Source: Tanypteryx hageni (taxonomy: Eukaryota; Arthropoda; Insecta; Odonata; Petaluridae). From it: DNA of 64,000 nt. Under the pieces are notes generated by a model. The model saw nothing but the letters and a program-made list of their open reading frames with translations, made no database searches and was not told the origin of the DNA. The position numbers were made by a program, and so were the translations under genes. Shown here in pieces: positions 23,305-36,278 of the stretch (its first letter is position 1; each line of letters opens with the position of its first letter). Where the stretch lies: the NCBI GenBank assembly GCA_028673005.1, contig CM054112.1, positions 24,169,624 through 24,233,623 on the forward strand. Direction: 5' to 3'.

Positions 23305-25248
23305 GCAGAACCTAGATGGTGCAAACAGAAAGTTAGGAGCGCTTTTCCACGGCAAAAAAAAACTCCACTCTCGCGTAAATAACACGTCCTCAACAGCTAC
23401 GGCCGAACAGATTGCAACAATAGGGCAGCAATACACGGGTGCGCGCTCCATAGCTAGAGTGTCAATGCGTTTAACAATTACAAAAAGGTTTAACAGGATA
23501 ACTTGAAAGAGAACCCGAAAGCATTTTGGTCTTACGTAAGGGAAGACCAAGGTAGAGGCCCCACTATTGCGTATAAGATCGGAAACGAAAAATGTAGCTC
23601 ACGATAGTGCGGAGAAAGCAAACCGATTAAATCAACACTTTCAGAAAGCTTTTAATCTTAATGATGATGATTGTGAAACCACTATTCCTATACATCAGGG
23701 CGGCTAAATGGAAGATTTGATATTTTCGGAAAATGGCATCGAGCTCCAACTTCATTCAATTAAAACAAATAAATCCCCTGGGACGGAGGAAATACCCGCG
23801 CGAATATTGAAAAAGTTATATTATGAAATTGAGCCGAATTTCAAAATTATACTCGAGAAATTTATTACGGAAGGTGTCGTTCCTAAAGATTGGAAGGTGG
23901 CACACGTTACGCCCATCCATAAGGGTGGCGAAAAAGAGAACCCCGAAAATTATAGACCAATTTCCTTACCTTCGTTATCGTGTAAGATACTTGAGCACAT
24001 AATCTTTAGTTCTGTAGTCACCCATTGCTTAGCGGATTCCAGCACGGATTCCGGAGAGGTAGATCATGCGAAACGCAGCTCGGCCTGCTCGTGGATGATT
24101 TGTTGCGATGCGGAGAGAAAATACTCAGGTCGATGCCATATTCATTGACTTCAGGAAGGCGTTTGATAAAGTATCTCATAAGAAATTAATTGCGGAGTTA
24201 GGACAATATGGCATCAATCCGAAAGTTGTCAGTTGGGTAAGTGACTTCCTTTCGAATAGAGAACAGATAGTTTTCATCGATGGGAAATACTCGTCCACCG
24301 TTAAAGTTGCGTCGGGTGTTCCTCAGAAAAGTGTATTGAGCCCTCTACTTTTCTTAATCTATGTAAATGATATCTGCTCGGTAGTTTGTAATAAAATTAG
24401 ACTTTTCACCGATGACATCGTTCTATATAAAGAAATAAAAAACCAGGAGGACCATCAGTCGCTGCGTGAAGACTTAAAAGCCATTTCAGCGTGGTGCAAA
24501 GAATGGCAAACTGAAATTAATTAAAATAATGTGCCGCAGTTACGTTCTGGAAAAGTAAGAACATAGAAGTAGATTTCAAGTATAAAATAGATGGAATAAA
24601 TATTCAAGCAGCCGAGTATGTAAAATATTTAGGAGTAACCATTTGTCGAGATCTTTCGTAGGACATGCACATTCGCCGAGTTATAGGCGCGGCCAAAAAG
24701 AAACTGGCTTTCATAGGTAGAATAGTACGGAACACTACAGAAAAAGTACGCGAAACATGCTACTTATCACTGGTTAGACCACAAGTGGAATGCGCCTAAT
24801 GCATATGGGTTCCGTACGAGAAGGGACATATAATTCAATTAGAACGAGTGCAGCGCAGAACAGCCAGATTCCTAAAATAAAAGTACGAACATAAGGAAAG
24901 CGTCACCTCATTATTGAGGGATTTGAACTGGTTACGACTGGAGGATCGTAGATTGAACTCAAGGTTGCGGCTTCTGGAGAAATATAGATCGAAATGTCTA
25001 AAAGACGAGGTTGTGGGAATAATTGAAGCACCAACGTATATAGGTAGAAACGACCGCGACGATAAGATACGTGAGATCGATTGTAGGACGGAGCATTATA
25101 TAGGCTCGTTTTTTCCGAGGACAATACAAGATCACAAATCAAAAATTTCAACCTGCGATAGACAATCCTTAGGTAGGTTTTGGTGCATTGCATCCCCTGC
25201 CACCCACCAATTAGGTAAATTGCAGGTAAAATATAGATGTATAATAAG
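23305..25248 (+). mobile_element. CR1-like LINE, copy 4 (defective, keeps 3' UTR)
   Basis: Inserted into the orphan-family pseudogene at 23305. Readable blocks: ENPKAFWSYVREDQGRGPTI around 23510-23570, then GTEEIPARILKKLYYEIEP, DWKVAHVTPIHKGGEKENPE and YRPISLPSLSCKILEHIIF. The next segment is frameshifted at the same places as copy 3. IDFRKAFDKVSHKK, QISGVPQK-type motif B (GVPQKSVLSP) and FTDDIVLYKEI follow, then a C-terminal region with several stops, and FFPRTIQDHK. The 3' UTR (25130-25248) has tggtgcattgcatcccctgc and a gcagg-AATATAGATG-like tail, as in copies 2 and 5. From 23933 to 25128 it differs from copy 3 at only five positions by my count. Upstream of 23933 the two are far more diverged. 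Confidence 0.85.
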
Positions 25249-25553
25249 GGTAGCTTCAAATGAAAGGAGTTTCTCCAAATTAAAACTTATTAAAAATTAC
25301 TTGAGATCAACGATGTTTCAAGAGCGGTTTGGTAGACTTGCAATTATCTCGATAGAGCATGATGTTTAAAAAAATGTGAAGATCTACTATATGATTTTTC
25401 CCACTCAATAGATCAAAAACAAACTTTTTGTAAAAAAAATGTGTGCAATTACATTTATTTTCTGTAAATATTGGCTATGTTTTTAATTTATTTATCTATG
25501 TTGCGCCAAAATTGAAATTTGCATGCGGCGCCAAATGTCTTGACCCGGCCCTG
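25249..25553 (+). mobile_element. 3' end of a DUF4371/ZMYM1-like hAT transposon
   Basis: The plus strand encodes a hAT C-terminal dimerisation tail: VASNERSFSKLKLIKNYLRS, then RLAIISIEHDV and a stop. A 3' UTR follows that ends gcggcgcc...gacccggccctg at 25553. Read inverted, the end is CAGGGCCGGGTCAAGAC, matching the CAGGGCCGGCTTCAGACAG end at 38699. The fragment abuts the 3' tail of CR1 copy 4, so the CR1 probably inserted into it or next to it. The rest of this hAT is not found on the other side. Confidence 0.75.
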
Positions 25554-28500
25554 CTATGGCAAAATAAACTCTCGAGACCATTTGAATTCCCGCGTCGCGA
25601 AGCGGTGTTGCCTTGTCGTAATCACTCCGATATATAGGTGAAGCGCGGTTTCCTTAAAAAATACCGTAGGAACGCCAATAAAAAATTATTTCTGGTAGTT
25701 TTTCACAGGAAATACGAATAATTTATCAAAAAAGACTTATCTTGATCGATTATTCTAAAATAAAATTGAGGCAGTTTTCCTTGACCTGTAATAATACCTC
25801 CCGCTGAGAGGGTTGCCTTCGAGCCGACTCTTGGCGAGCGACGGGTCGAAACCCTCACCGCGAGTTTCTATTGTACTTCAAAAATTGGGGATAGTCTCCT
25901 CTAGCCAGGTATATTTTTGATCTGCCCACACACAGAAGGGCTTTCGCCGAAAATTGTTTGCTAAATCTTTAACCTAGCATGAATTTACATGTATTTTGCT
26001 GAGTTTGTGTGACTAAAACAATATTCTCTTCTAATATAAACATGTTTTTCTCCATATCTAGACGTGCTATAGGAATTCTGACTACAGATTCAAGCTCAGC
26101 GGGCCAAAATCAATTAGGATAACCTCATTCTATGCAAGAACCCGACATAAAGTTTTAATTTGTTCTTCAGTGTTATTACCCCTTTTATAGAAGAGGCTTG
26201 CCGTGTCATAGACGAGCGTTGTGAAATTTCTTCAAACCTTAGCACGGAGGAAGAAATAGATTCATATAAAGACCCTTAATCTTCTCTTTTCAGATGAAAT
26301 CAATAACATAGTTTCATGACTGTTTCAAGTAACTTATGTATATCGTTTGGTATTATAAAAAATCAGCCTCAAAAGTTTTGTGTCAATTCAGAGAATTTTC
26401 GCGAATATAAACATATACATATTGCTCGTATAAAAGAAAAGTCTTTAGCAATTTTCCTCTAAATTTATTTTTTTAATATTCCTGTTTCCATTCCCAAATT
26501 ACATTACCTACGCTAAGGAAAACTATTGTTATATCGCGTATTCTAACTAGATAAAGGACTTTTTAACACAACTGGAGAATGCAATTATACTGACTTTGCC
26601 ATGAAAATTTTCATTAAAAATTTCATCAGTATTTTATTCGACGCGTAAATTGCTTTTTTAATTGATCATCTGTATATACTCTCCAAAAATTTTCTAAACG
26701 AAATATCACTTCTATTCTTAATCGCTAAAATTCTGAAACTGATATTCATTCAACAAGTACAGCAATTATATAACCTAATTATTTCATACGAAGTATAGCC
26801 TGTTTTATGCATTCAAATTACTATCGAATGGTGCGCGACCCGCTGATTCTCGTCGCGAGATTTTAAAACCTCAAGCGACCCTTTTCCTAGTTCAGCTATT
26901 TGCCGAGCGGCGTCATCAGTGTCTCGAAGATACGAGCCGACAACCACGCCGTTATTTCGGCACTTCTTACCCGAAAGCAATGAAAGAGCTAACATTCTTA
27001 AAAAGGACAAAACAGAGAATTTATATATCTTGTATTGATCAAGTCGCCGGATCAACAGGCATATCACATAAACAATGACGAGTTTTAATTCATAGAGATG
27101 ATGAATTATACGAATTTTTACTTATTAAAGATAATCGATTTCTGTTTATAAAGTTAGGATCGTTTTCTATAGTCGCCAATTTTAAATAGATTTTATGTTA
27201 TTTATAACTATGTCTTTCACTAGAAACATTTCCAGTTGAAGGGACGGAACTACATCCGCAGATGTCATATCCAAGTAGTTCCATAAAAGCTGAGCTGATC
27301 TCGCGCAATCGACAAAACAAATGAAGAGCAATATAAAAATATGACTTTAATACACTGTCAGTCGACAACTGCTCCGCACTGTAGAAGGGTGTGACTTGGG
27401 TATAACCGTAACTGTGCGCCGCTTTTCAGAACACCCTCATAACAACCACGGCAACTTTTCTGTCGTAATTTTCATAAGAAGCAACTATTCTATATCAATT
27501 TTGTTAATTAAATTTTCGTGTTGCCGTATTTTTATTCTCTTCTATAATGACCACTTTATGAATTTCCATATTAAAATTTGTTGAAAGAATTTTTAATATT
27601 AAAATGGTGTTGTAAAATCCTCTTTGGGCAGCACTTTGTGCATCCCTGCTCTATACGATATGAAAATGATGGAAAATTTTTAATTTTTTCTCGAACCTCT
27701 TCTTAGACGAGGCAAAAATTTACAATTTTCCTCAGTTTATTGGTATATTATCTAATCCAAGATATAGCTTTTCAACCGTTTTAAGATATTTATGTTTATT
27801 CAAACGGTATAATGACTTTTCCAAGGCAAAACAATTGATCTAAATCCTACGAGCTGCACTGAATTAATCAGTGCTTAATCGTATGAGATGCCTAGCATTT
27901 AAAAATAAATACTTACTGCGAGAGGCCAGATTTATGTGAAAATATTTTTAAATTGTGTTTTCAAAAAACCGTTAGTTTTGTATCCTTATTTTATGTAATT
28001 TAATAAATCGAATATTCCGTATTTATTGGTTTAAAAGAGAAAATACCATAATTAGTAATCAGTTCCTTTCCATTTTATGCTAATTTAATGAAAGACTTTC
28101 GCGATATTTGGGAATCTTTTAACAAAATTCTAAAGGGAAAACCATCCATTTACATACGAGATTGGAGTGAAGACGTACTGAGTCGTGTCCTAGAAATATA
28201 TTGAACCTTTAAGGATATACAGCCGTTATAAATGGAACCAAAATGCTTCAATGCGGACAATAAACACGAAGACGAATAAAACTATAACAAGACAAAATAT
28301 TGCGAAATCAAATTCCAGAAGCGCTTATTTCCAAAAATATCGCTTATGTATTCGGTTCATCCATCTGCCGTGCACAAAATAACTCAAAATTGACGTAAGT
28401 CACAAACGCCAAAATTCCAGGATAGATATTTACCCAATAGAGCTATATATGGTAAAACCTTTATGAATCCAATATCTGGGAAGTACATGGTGGGTAGAAT

Positions 28501-29699
28501 AATCATTTGCTAATAATTCTGAGTTTGTTATAGCAAAATGATTTTTGATGTGTAGAATGTAGGTTTGGAATATTTTCGATTAATATGATGTTATTGTTAT
28601 TGTAGATTGAAATAACCATCTTGAAACTGATGGGCGCGAGTTGGAATAATTCCTTAAAACCAGATTTGGTTTGGATTCATTATCTCCAAGAGAACCAACT
28701 ACTGATCTCAATACCATAATTGATGCGATTTTAGAAAAAATTCACTCCTACAATATATAAAGTTTAATTAATGAGTCTCTGTTTAGATATCATAAGCCTC
28801 GAGTATTAAGATTAATAAATCGGTAATAAATGAATTTTTTAAAAGCAAATGAACGTCATTTATTAAATAGTTGAAAAAAGCGCCTAATGCCAATTTCTCT
28901 GCAATTATTTCCTCACTTGTTTAGAATGTTCATGTAAATTTTCGGAATCTTCGACCTCCTCTCCCTGCAAAGCATAAAACCCAAAATCAATCAAAATGAT
29001 TTAAAACATACCTAATCGCAGTTAAGCAGTTTAGTATGATCTTTATCCATTTTCAAAAGTAAATTGAACGTACTTACTCTTCCCTTTTATTGCTGTAGCA
29101 ATTTAAACAAAACGAAACTTTACCATAGTAACAAACCCTTATAGATAGTTTATAAAGGTTTTTTTTAATCCTGCTAAAAGGCAGACGGGCGGACCCCAAA
29201 TCAAATGTGTTTATGTTTGTTACCAGCCAAAACTATTCTGAAACCTTAGCTTCCCAGATCTTCTCGTTGTTTCGAAACATTGCGCATAGGACGGACAAAG
29301 TTAAAACGTAAGCGATTAAAAAAAGCACTAAAAAGAAAAATCAACTGCAAGGGCGAAACAATTAATCAAGCGAATTAGATGAATAACTAATTTATGTTTT
29401 CTGGCTAATAAAAAAATAAGTATTTAAGAATAAATTGAAGAGAAGACGTCACAAACCAAAAGATAAACCGGAAAACATGATAAACAATGATGTAAAAAAA
29501 CCACGACTCATAAAGTTTTAAGAGAGTTGAACACAGATAAACATCTTATTTATAAATTTTAACTGCAATAAGAAGAACGGCATGTTAACGAAGTGGCACC
29601 AGCACATAAATTTCATTGCAATAAATATTGTTTTTTGAAACCACAAATTCGCGATACAATTACGCGATCTGGATCCATTTAATGACATCGATACGCTTT
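25554..29699. other. AT-rich non-coding stretch without recognisable genes
   Basis: I see no identifiable coding segment. Small GC-richer patches occur at 25795-25870 (an imperfect hairpin between gagggtt and aaaccctc) and 26820-26990 (an open minus-strand frame of 84 codons without family motifs). Neither can be assigned. Confidence 0.45.
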
Positions 29700-30980
29700 T
29701 TCCCTTCTTTGCAAATAATTTCCGCGTGAAAACGCTGGTCCTCTGAGCGTTCTTTGCGCTTCGAATGAACCAAATTTCTCCCCCATCGTTCGAAATGCCC
29801 TCCCTCCTTCTCCTTCCCCCTCCCTTGCCAGCGCCCTGCGGAGAAATAAGGGAACTACCAGGATATTTTACGACCCCAAACTTCAGCGCTACCGCTGGAT
29901 ACACACACAACTTAGTAAAGAAGATGCACGGTACTCCTTTTACTCCGAAATGAGAGGAAAAAAGTCGGATCCATCGCCAACTCCGCTGTCCTTTTCAGTC
30001 CAGTTCCATTTTGCGGCCATCCCCCTTTCGTATTCATCCGCAACCGAACCCCTCCCCCCGCAATATTCGAATAGAAGCATCGGGCGAAGCGATGCACAGC
30101 CGCGCCATGGCAAGCGAGTGAACGAGAAAGGGGAGAGGAAGGTGTGGTGACAACGGGTAAAAAAATGGAGAATTCTTTTGATTGCGAACCCCTTCCGACC
30201 GCCGAGCTTTTTCTAGTGCCGCGCACAGCCTTCTTCGGTGGACCCTGCGACGCACACTTCAAGAAAAGGAGAATTCGAAATGGAAATAAGGAGTTTTGGG
30301 AGGGAGAGGGGGCGGATGCTGGGCACTGGAGCACATCGAGGAAGAAAGAAGGGTGAGAGAGAGGGAGGAGACGAAAATGCGAAGAAGAAAGAGGATTGCA
30401 TTATCGCCGTCATTATTCCGTTTCATTCTCCATTCTCATTGCGACCCTTTGGCGCCAAAAGAGACGCTTTTTCCTTCCCTCCGAGAGATGGCAGTGGGGA
30501 GGACTGCCTAATGAGGCGAGCGGACGGGCAACTACTGCTCGAGAGTGGGGGGTAACGGGAGAGAGGAGTTAGGGAGGGAGGGGATAGAAGACAAGAGAAG
30601 TGTAAGAAGAGAGAGAAAGACAACGCGAGAGATGCGAATCCTTCGGTCGATTGCGTCCATCTTGAAGATGGAGGTTCGTTTTGAAGCGCCTACCTCTCTC
30701 TCTCTCTCGTCCTATTTTTTGGACAGGGTGAAGAAGGTTATTTTAAAGGAAAGGGAGCTTATCTGATTTATCAATCCCGTCGGGCAAAAAAGGGAACGAG
30801 GCAAATGACTGGAGAGAGAGATAGGTGTCCCTAAATGTTTTTTGGGCGCTGGGATCGTTCCTTTATTTCCCCCGTGAGCTAAGGATGAATGGACCCGTTT
30901 CGGAACTGACAGATCCAGATGCTTGTTGCGAAGAGTTCTGATGAGGAAGAGAAGAAAGAGAGTGATGGAAGAAAATTAGG
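29700..30980. other. GC-richer, CpG-containing island with purine-rich tracts
   Basis: Composition rises sharply against the AT-rich flanks, with many CG dinucleotides (for example cgcgccatggcaagcgagtg) and plus-strand GA-rich runs at 30290-30400 and 30545-30640. Several frames stay open for 60-140 codons on both strands. They are low-complexity (Arg/Glu/Ser/Pro-rich) and I treat them as by-products of composition. It could be a regulatory island or an untranslated exon. No TATA or Inr pair stands out. Confidence 0.4.
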
Positions 30981-31923
30981 AATTCTTCGAAAAATGGGAG
31001 CGCTGACCAGAATTGGAATACGATATTAAAATGATCGGAATTGAAGAAATTACATTTCAGGTGTCGTGTCTGGAGGATTATTTCGGGAATTTAATCGTGA
31101 AGTCAAGTTTTCCAAAGAGATTGCGGATTTTTTTGTTTGAAAAGTCATTTTCTGTAATCATATATACAGTAGTCTCTATCAGTCTTGAGAATTTATGCTC
31201 ATCATTACGTAATGGCATTACATAATTTTCACTGTATTAAATCTAAGCGGTGAATTATGTTTTTCAAATGGTCGAAAGCAATGACTTTTAATTAAATATA
31301 CCAACGACCTATCTACCTAAGACATGAGATTAATATCTGCAAATTAATATAGTAGCGATTTATCACTCCTAAACTACAAAATAAAATTTCAGGTTATAAT
31401 CTAAACAAAGAATTTGCGAAAACCAAACACAGGATGCCGTCTGCTTTGGAATTTGAAACCATCTCCGATGCCATTCAAAAACTCTCAAAACTTTCTCTAT
31501 CTTTTGAATATTAATCTAAAGCTCTTTCATTCTTATTTTTCATGAGCCGTAGAATTTCTTTTTAATAATACGTATTGATACATCAGGCGAAAAAACTAAA
31601 TATTTCAAAATATATCAAATGAATTTAAGTCCGAGGTAAAGAATTTAAGAGTGATATTATATTTTAATAAAACTTTTATTAGAGTTATGATATTTTTTGT
31701 TCGTATTAAATTTAAACTATTAATTTGTAAATGGATATTCGAGTATTTTCAACAATTTTGCTCTCCAAATGAAAATGTTCCCGCTAAATGTGGTATAATT
31801 TAGCATCGTCTAAAATAAATACATTTTTAAAACTCGCATATACATATCCTCTCGAACAGAAATACTTCTCAGCTTAACCAATCTTAGCTCCGAAATAATG
31901 GAAAGGGATCCATTCATTTAAGG
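30981..31923. other. AT-rich spacer
   Basis: No recognisable gene or repeat termini. Confidence 0.45.
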
Positions 31924-32244
31924 CAGGGGTCACCAAACTTTATACTGAAAGGGCCACATGAGGCTTCGTGATCCATGGTGCGGGCCACATGAGGCTTCGT
32001 GATCCATGGTGCGGGCCACATACGGCATTTCAAATGACTGATCGGGCCGTGTGAAAATTTCAAAGAGCAAGTTTTGAGAAATTTTTCGATTATGTAATAT
32101 GTAATTCGCTTATAGTAAAAGTGGGTTTCACTTAAGTACTCGGAAAATGTCGTTTAGTTATCATAAATGATATCTAATGAATACTCTTGCATATAAGGCG
32201 GGCAGAATCAAATCACTGCGCGGGCCGTAGTTTGGGGAGACCTG
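31924..32244. mobile_element. 321-bp hAT-type MITE with 8-bp target duplication
   Basis: The left end is CAGGGGTCACCAAACTTT and the right end, inverted, is CAGGTCTCCCCAAACT. Flanks are atttaagg (31916-31923) and atttaaag (32245-32252), matching at 7 of 8. GGGCCACAT and CGGGCCGT motifs lie just inside both ends, as in many animal hAT MITEs. A 31-bp unit starting gggccacatgaggcttcgtg is present twice in tandem (31951-31981 and 31982-32012), with the beginning of a third copy. Confidence 0.88.
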
Positions 32245-32899
32245 ATTTAAAGCAACAACGGCGTAAAATATTCTCTGTCAACTGCACCGCGTCGAATTCA
32301 TATTTCATAGCAATTTAGAAGAATTAATTTAAGCGATTCTAAAGACAAATAGCAAAATTAATTAAAACTGCTCTTTTTCTTTTCGATACCTTATTCATTG
32401 AAATAGTATATGAAAGTAAGAGAAGGAATTGAAATTGTGCGCGGGATAAAATGAATTCTAGTTGATTTAGATCAATGGGCTGATGGATAATTATCACCCA
32501 CTCAATCAAGAAGCGTATTTATGAAAAGGCTAAATAGCTAAAACTATTTTTTTAAATCCATTCACAATGTACCGTAGGTTACAATAGACTTTACATTTTT
32601 ACTTGGCATGACTAACTTGATTCGATTTGGGAGCCATGTAAGGCATTCAGTTAAGCAAAATAATTATTTAAAAACAAAACTAAGACGCCTCAAATAAAGA
32701 TACTACCAAATTCTAAAAGACATGGCATAAAAATAACAAACTATAACCGTTAGTGACTTTTTAAATAAAAAATATATCTCTGAATCTAAAGAACGGAGAG
32801 ATTATACACAAAACTTTAAATGTTGCAACGATGCACGAATCGTTACATGACACTGCCCAATCCCAGCAGTCACTTTTTTAAGAACTTTAAAATTCCTCG
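32245..32899. other. AT-rich spacer
   Basis: Nothing recognisable. Confidence 0.45.
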
Positions 32900-34260
32900 A
32901 TTCCCCTTCGGCGAACCACTCAAGACCCAGAAGAGGAAGAAAAAAGATGGCGGTCTTCTTCTCAGAATAAGAAAATCCCGAGGAAAAAATATACATAAAA
33001 AGCGTCTGGGAACGGAGAGAGGAGGGGAGGGTAGGAATGAGGGAGATTTCGGAAAGGGGAGGGAAGATTGGTCCGACGGAAGAGGGGGAGGGTAAGGAAA
33101 CTTTTTCCTGCCAAAACTAGATTCATCTATCTTCCCTAATTGCCTCCATTCGCTGCGCCGCCAACCTCCCTTCCTCTCCATCCCAACCCTTTTTCCCTTC
33201 TGCCATCTCTATCACCCCCTCCCCCCCACTCCTCCTCTCACCTTCCTCCCCCTCTCTCCCTCCTCCTAACCCCATACATACATACACCCCTCCTTCATGC
33301 GTATTTCTTTGGTGATAAAGTCTCCAAGGAGGACGAGGGTAGAGGGGGAGACGATTTCGCGAGGGAAGGGACGAGAAAGACGCGCGAAAGGCTTGGATAA
33401 AAAGGAGGGAGGGAATCGAAGAAAAATAAAGGCGGAGAGAGGTATCAAAAAGAAGGTAGGGAAAGAGAGAGAATGAGGGGAGAGAATGTGGACAAGGTGA
33501 GAGGAAAAGAGGGTTTGAGGAAAGATATCCAAAAAGGGCGATCTTCCTCCCAACCAAAAGCGGGGATCGATCGGAGGCCGAGAGGGAGAGAAGACATTGG
33601 AAAAATAAAAAGATGGAGCGAGAGAGGTAGGGAGGGTCTAAGCTAGAGAGGGGAAGATGGGTGGGAAAAATGAGAAAGAAGCTTTTTAGAGTTGGGAAGG
33701 ATTTAAGGAATTCCTCTTCCACTCTGTCACTCACTTGATGGGACGGAGAGGGGTTGGGAAAGAGGGAGACGGTACTAATTTATGCCTCCTCCGAAAACCG
33801 TACCGTTCCCTCCTTCCATTCCCCCTTCGAAGCATCCCCCTCCACCTCCAACCTCAACCTCCATTCTCCCTCTCTTTCTTTCCGCGCTGTACCTTCCTCC
33901 CTTTGTCCAATCACCCCGCCTACTCTCATCCGTCTCCTTTTCGATTTTTTCCTTTGCCTATTTTTCTTCCATTTTTCTCTCTTCCCTCTCTCTTCCTATC
34001 TGGCTACATCTCTCTCCCACACCTTCTTCCGAGGAATTTCTCTCTCTCATTACCTCCCTCTCTTTCTCTCTCTCTCACAATCTCTTCCCTTCGCCTTCCT
34101 CCCTCATTCCATCCTGCCCCGATCCCTTGAGAAGCTCCTTTTCACCTTCTTCTCTCGTCCCATTCTTTTCTCCTAATTTATATTTCCCTTTCAGCTTCTA
34201 CTCATCGTTTCGTTCCCTTACCTCTCATTAATTTTTTCTTTATTATTTTCTTTACTAGCT
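32900..34260. other. Purine/pyrimidine strand-switching island
   Basis: The plus strand is purine-rich at about 33000-33100, pyrimidine-rich at 33130-33295, purine-rich again at 33320-33720 and pyrimidine-rich at 33790-34200. Frames of up to about 200 codons stay open on both strands but translate into Pro/Ser/Leu- or Arg/Glu/Gly-rich low complexity. I do not call a gene. Such tracts can form triplex structures or act as GAGA-type binding regions; this is inference. Confidence 0.5.
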
Positions 34261-34682
34261 ACTCCTTTGCATTGTAGTTCCTCTTGGAGAAAAAAGTAAA
34301 AGCCCGCTCACAGAGGTTCTCTTTTTCGCTACCATATCTCCCGAGCGTTCGCCTAGTCGCTCTTCCTTTCAAGGATATCGAGACAATTTTAAGCATCTCC
34401 AAAAAAATGCTCGTAAAGTTAGAGGTTTTCTATTTAATATTATCAAGATCCACATTGAACTCCATTCTCACCCTTCACGGCATGATATTAGTCAGACAAA
34501 ACGCAAGTTAGCCACATCCTAACATATTCACATAAAACTGTTAAATTACGAGAATTATCTATTTAGTCCGCCATTTGGTCTTCTCCAGATAGGAATTAGC
34601 TGCATTGCTCAAGTGTGCGTCATGGCCGAAAATAAAAGCGACGGAAGAGTAGCCGAGCAAATTACATATGGCGCATTTTTAT
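34261..34682. other. AT-rich spacer
   Basis: Nothing recognisable. Confidence 0.4.
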
Positions 34683-35062
34683 CTTGCTTTAGGATTATGA
34701 TGTCATCATAAGATTACATCTTTGGTTGAGATCGACGTCTTCATAATATAGTCAATAAATTCCCTTTAAAAACAGTAGATCAATGACATGCAATAACAAA
34801 GTTTCCTAAGCAGTAGACTTGTTGCCATGGCAGCTGAGATTTTCCATTGTTAAAAACCAGAAAAAATTTTCTTCTTTTTTGGATTAAAAACAACTGTTTG
34901 ATCCCATTCGACACGGATTTGAGTACTGTTTTTTGAAAAATATTAACCTCAGTCTTTTATCCATAGAAATCTGTAGAACCGTGTTTTTCAGTTGAAATCT
35001 CTAAATCTATTTTTTTCACGAAAACAATACTTTTTATATTACGTTTGGCGAAAGTAAAAAGC
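34683..35062 (+). repeat. Dispersed repeat (shared with 38408-38660) joined to a repeat-family 3' end
   Basis: The first part (tttaggattatgatgtcatc ... cacggatttgag) matches 38408-38660. The last part, from about 34975, has ttgaaatctctaaatctatt and ends gaaagtaaaaagc. That matches the 3' end of the ~690-bp repeat family copies A to C. Confidence 0.5.
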
Positions 35063-36269
35063 GCTAATAAAGTGAAAAATACCAATATCGGATTTTTCTG
35101 GCGTTTTTGGTGATTCTTATCTTTTACGCTTTCTTATTACGAGCATCTCGGTAGCCCATCTCCTATTAATTGGGTCATGTTTTTTTCTACTTTTCGTGAT
35201 CGACGCAAGAGAGATTGTTTGTACATTGTGTAAGGCAAAAATGGATTATTTCGTCCGCTAAAATTATTAAGATTTAGAAAATTGTGACAGGCATAAATAT
35301 TTCGGGGAGGCCTGATGATCAGTCATTTCAACCACAAGATAATCACTCGCGGCGGCACATTAGCTAAAATGGGTTATGGTAGGGTTTCCAGATACCATAG
35401 ACAAAAAAACCTTTTTTGGCATAACTCTCGCACTCTTATTTTTCGACGTGAAAAGTAGAAAATTTTAATAATAGGTTAACCCTCGCACCCAAAATTTTCT
35501 CTCTAAATAATGTTGTTTTACCTTATTCATTGTGATTTGTTTAAAGAATAAAAGATACTTTTAAGTACGTTCACTGTTACCTGCACAACAATAAAATACA
35601 TTGGACAAACCTAAGCCAGTTTGGCACACAAACATTACTCTTTACAGATTAAAATTCGCAGGAAAAATGGATAGTAGCCTGTATAATACAAAATAGTTTT
35701 TTTAAGGATATTCATAGTTCATATGAAACCATTTCTCAATTTATTAGTCAAAAGATTGACGGAAATCCCTTCCATTTGATTTTTCGGTCGCCCCGTATCA
35801 ATCAACTGTCCACCGTTTGATGCCTTATACACTGATCATTAAATTCATTTTCACGCCATTCATTTTCTTAATTTGACTAATGAAAGAAAGCTGTTATTTA
35901 GAAAATGTAAATCGATTCATTCCATTTTCAACATCTCTCGAAGATTTCGCTAAAGCTATTGACATAAGAAGTGGAAGGGGAGAGAAACGGAATCATCAAC
36001 AGACAAAGTAAAAGGCCGGATAAAATCAATATGTCCCAAAATGGCGGCCGGACGGAGTATGTTAGGAGAAAAAGCCGGATCGTCCGGCTTTTATCGGACG
36101 CCTGGTAAACCCTTTGGTTGTGGCGAACTTCTTATTCTTTACAATAAAGTTTCGTAGGTTCGCCATAGAGGGCTACCGCTTCGCGGTTGATGTGATTACC
36201 TGACTTTTCGAACGATTAGTGACTGCAGAGACTTTACATAAAATATATAGTAACTGTGAGCAATCAATC
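35063..36269. other. AT-rich spacer
   Basis: No recognisable gene or repeat termini. Confidence 0.4.
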
Positions 36270-36278
36270 AAATCGAGT

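Noticed and set aside
25795..25870. tRNA-like or terminator-like hairpin
   Set aside because: The stem is imperfect, and no A/B-box pair at tRNA spacing was found.
26813..27067. 84-codon minus-strand frame in a GC-richer patch, and a ctgatgacgccgctcggc stretch resembling a hammerhead core
   Set aside because: No family motif in the protein. The GAAA expected after the stem is absent, so the ribozyme idea fails.
33123..33734. 203-codon open frame on the minus strand
   Set aside because: Low-complexity Ser/Leu/Pro/Phe sequence from a pyrimidine-rich tract. Neighbouring frames are open too, and there is no domain or splice context.
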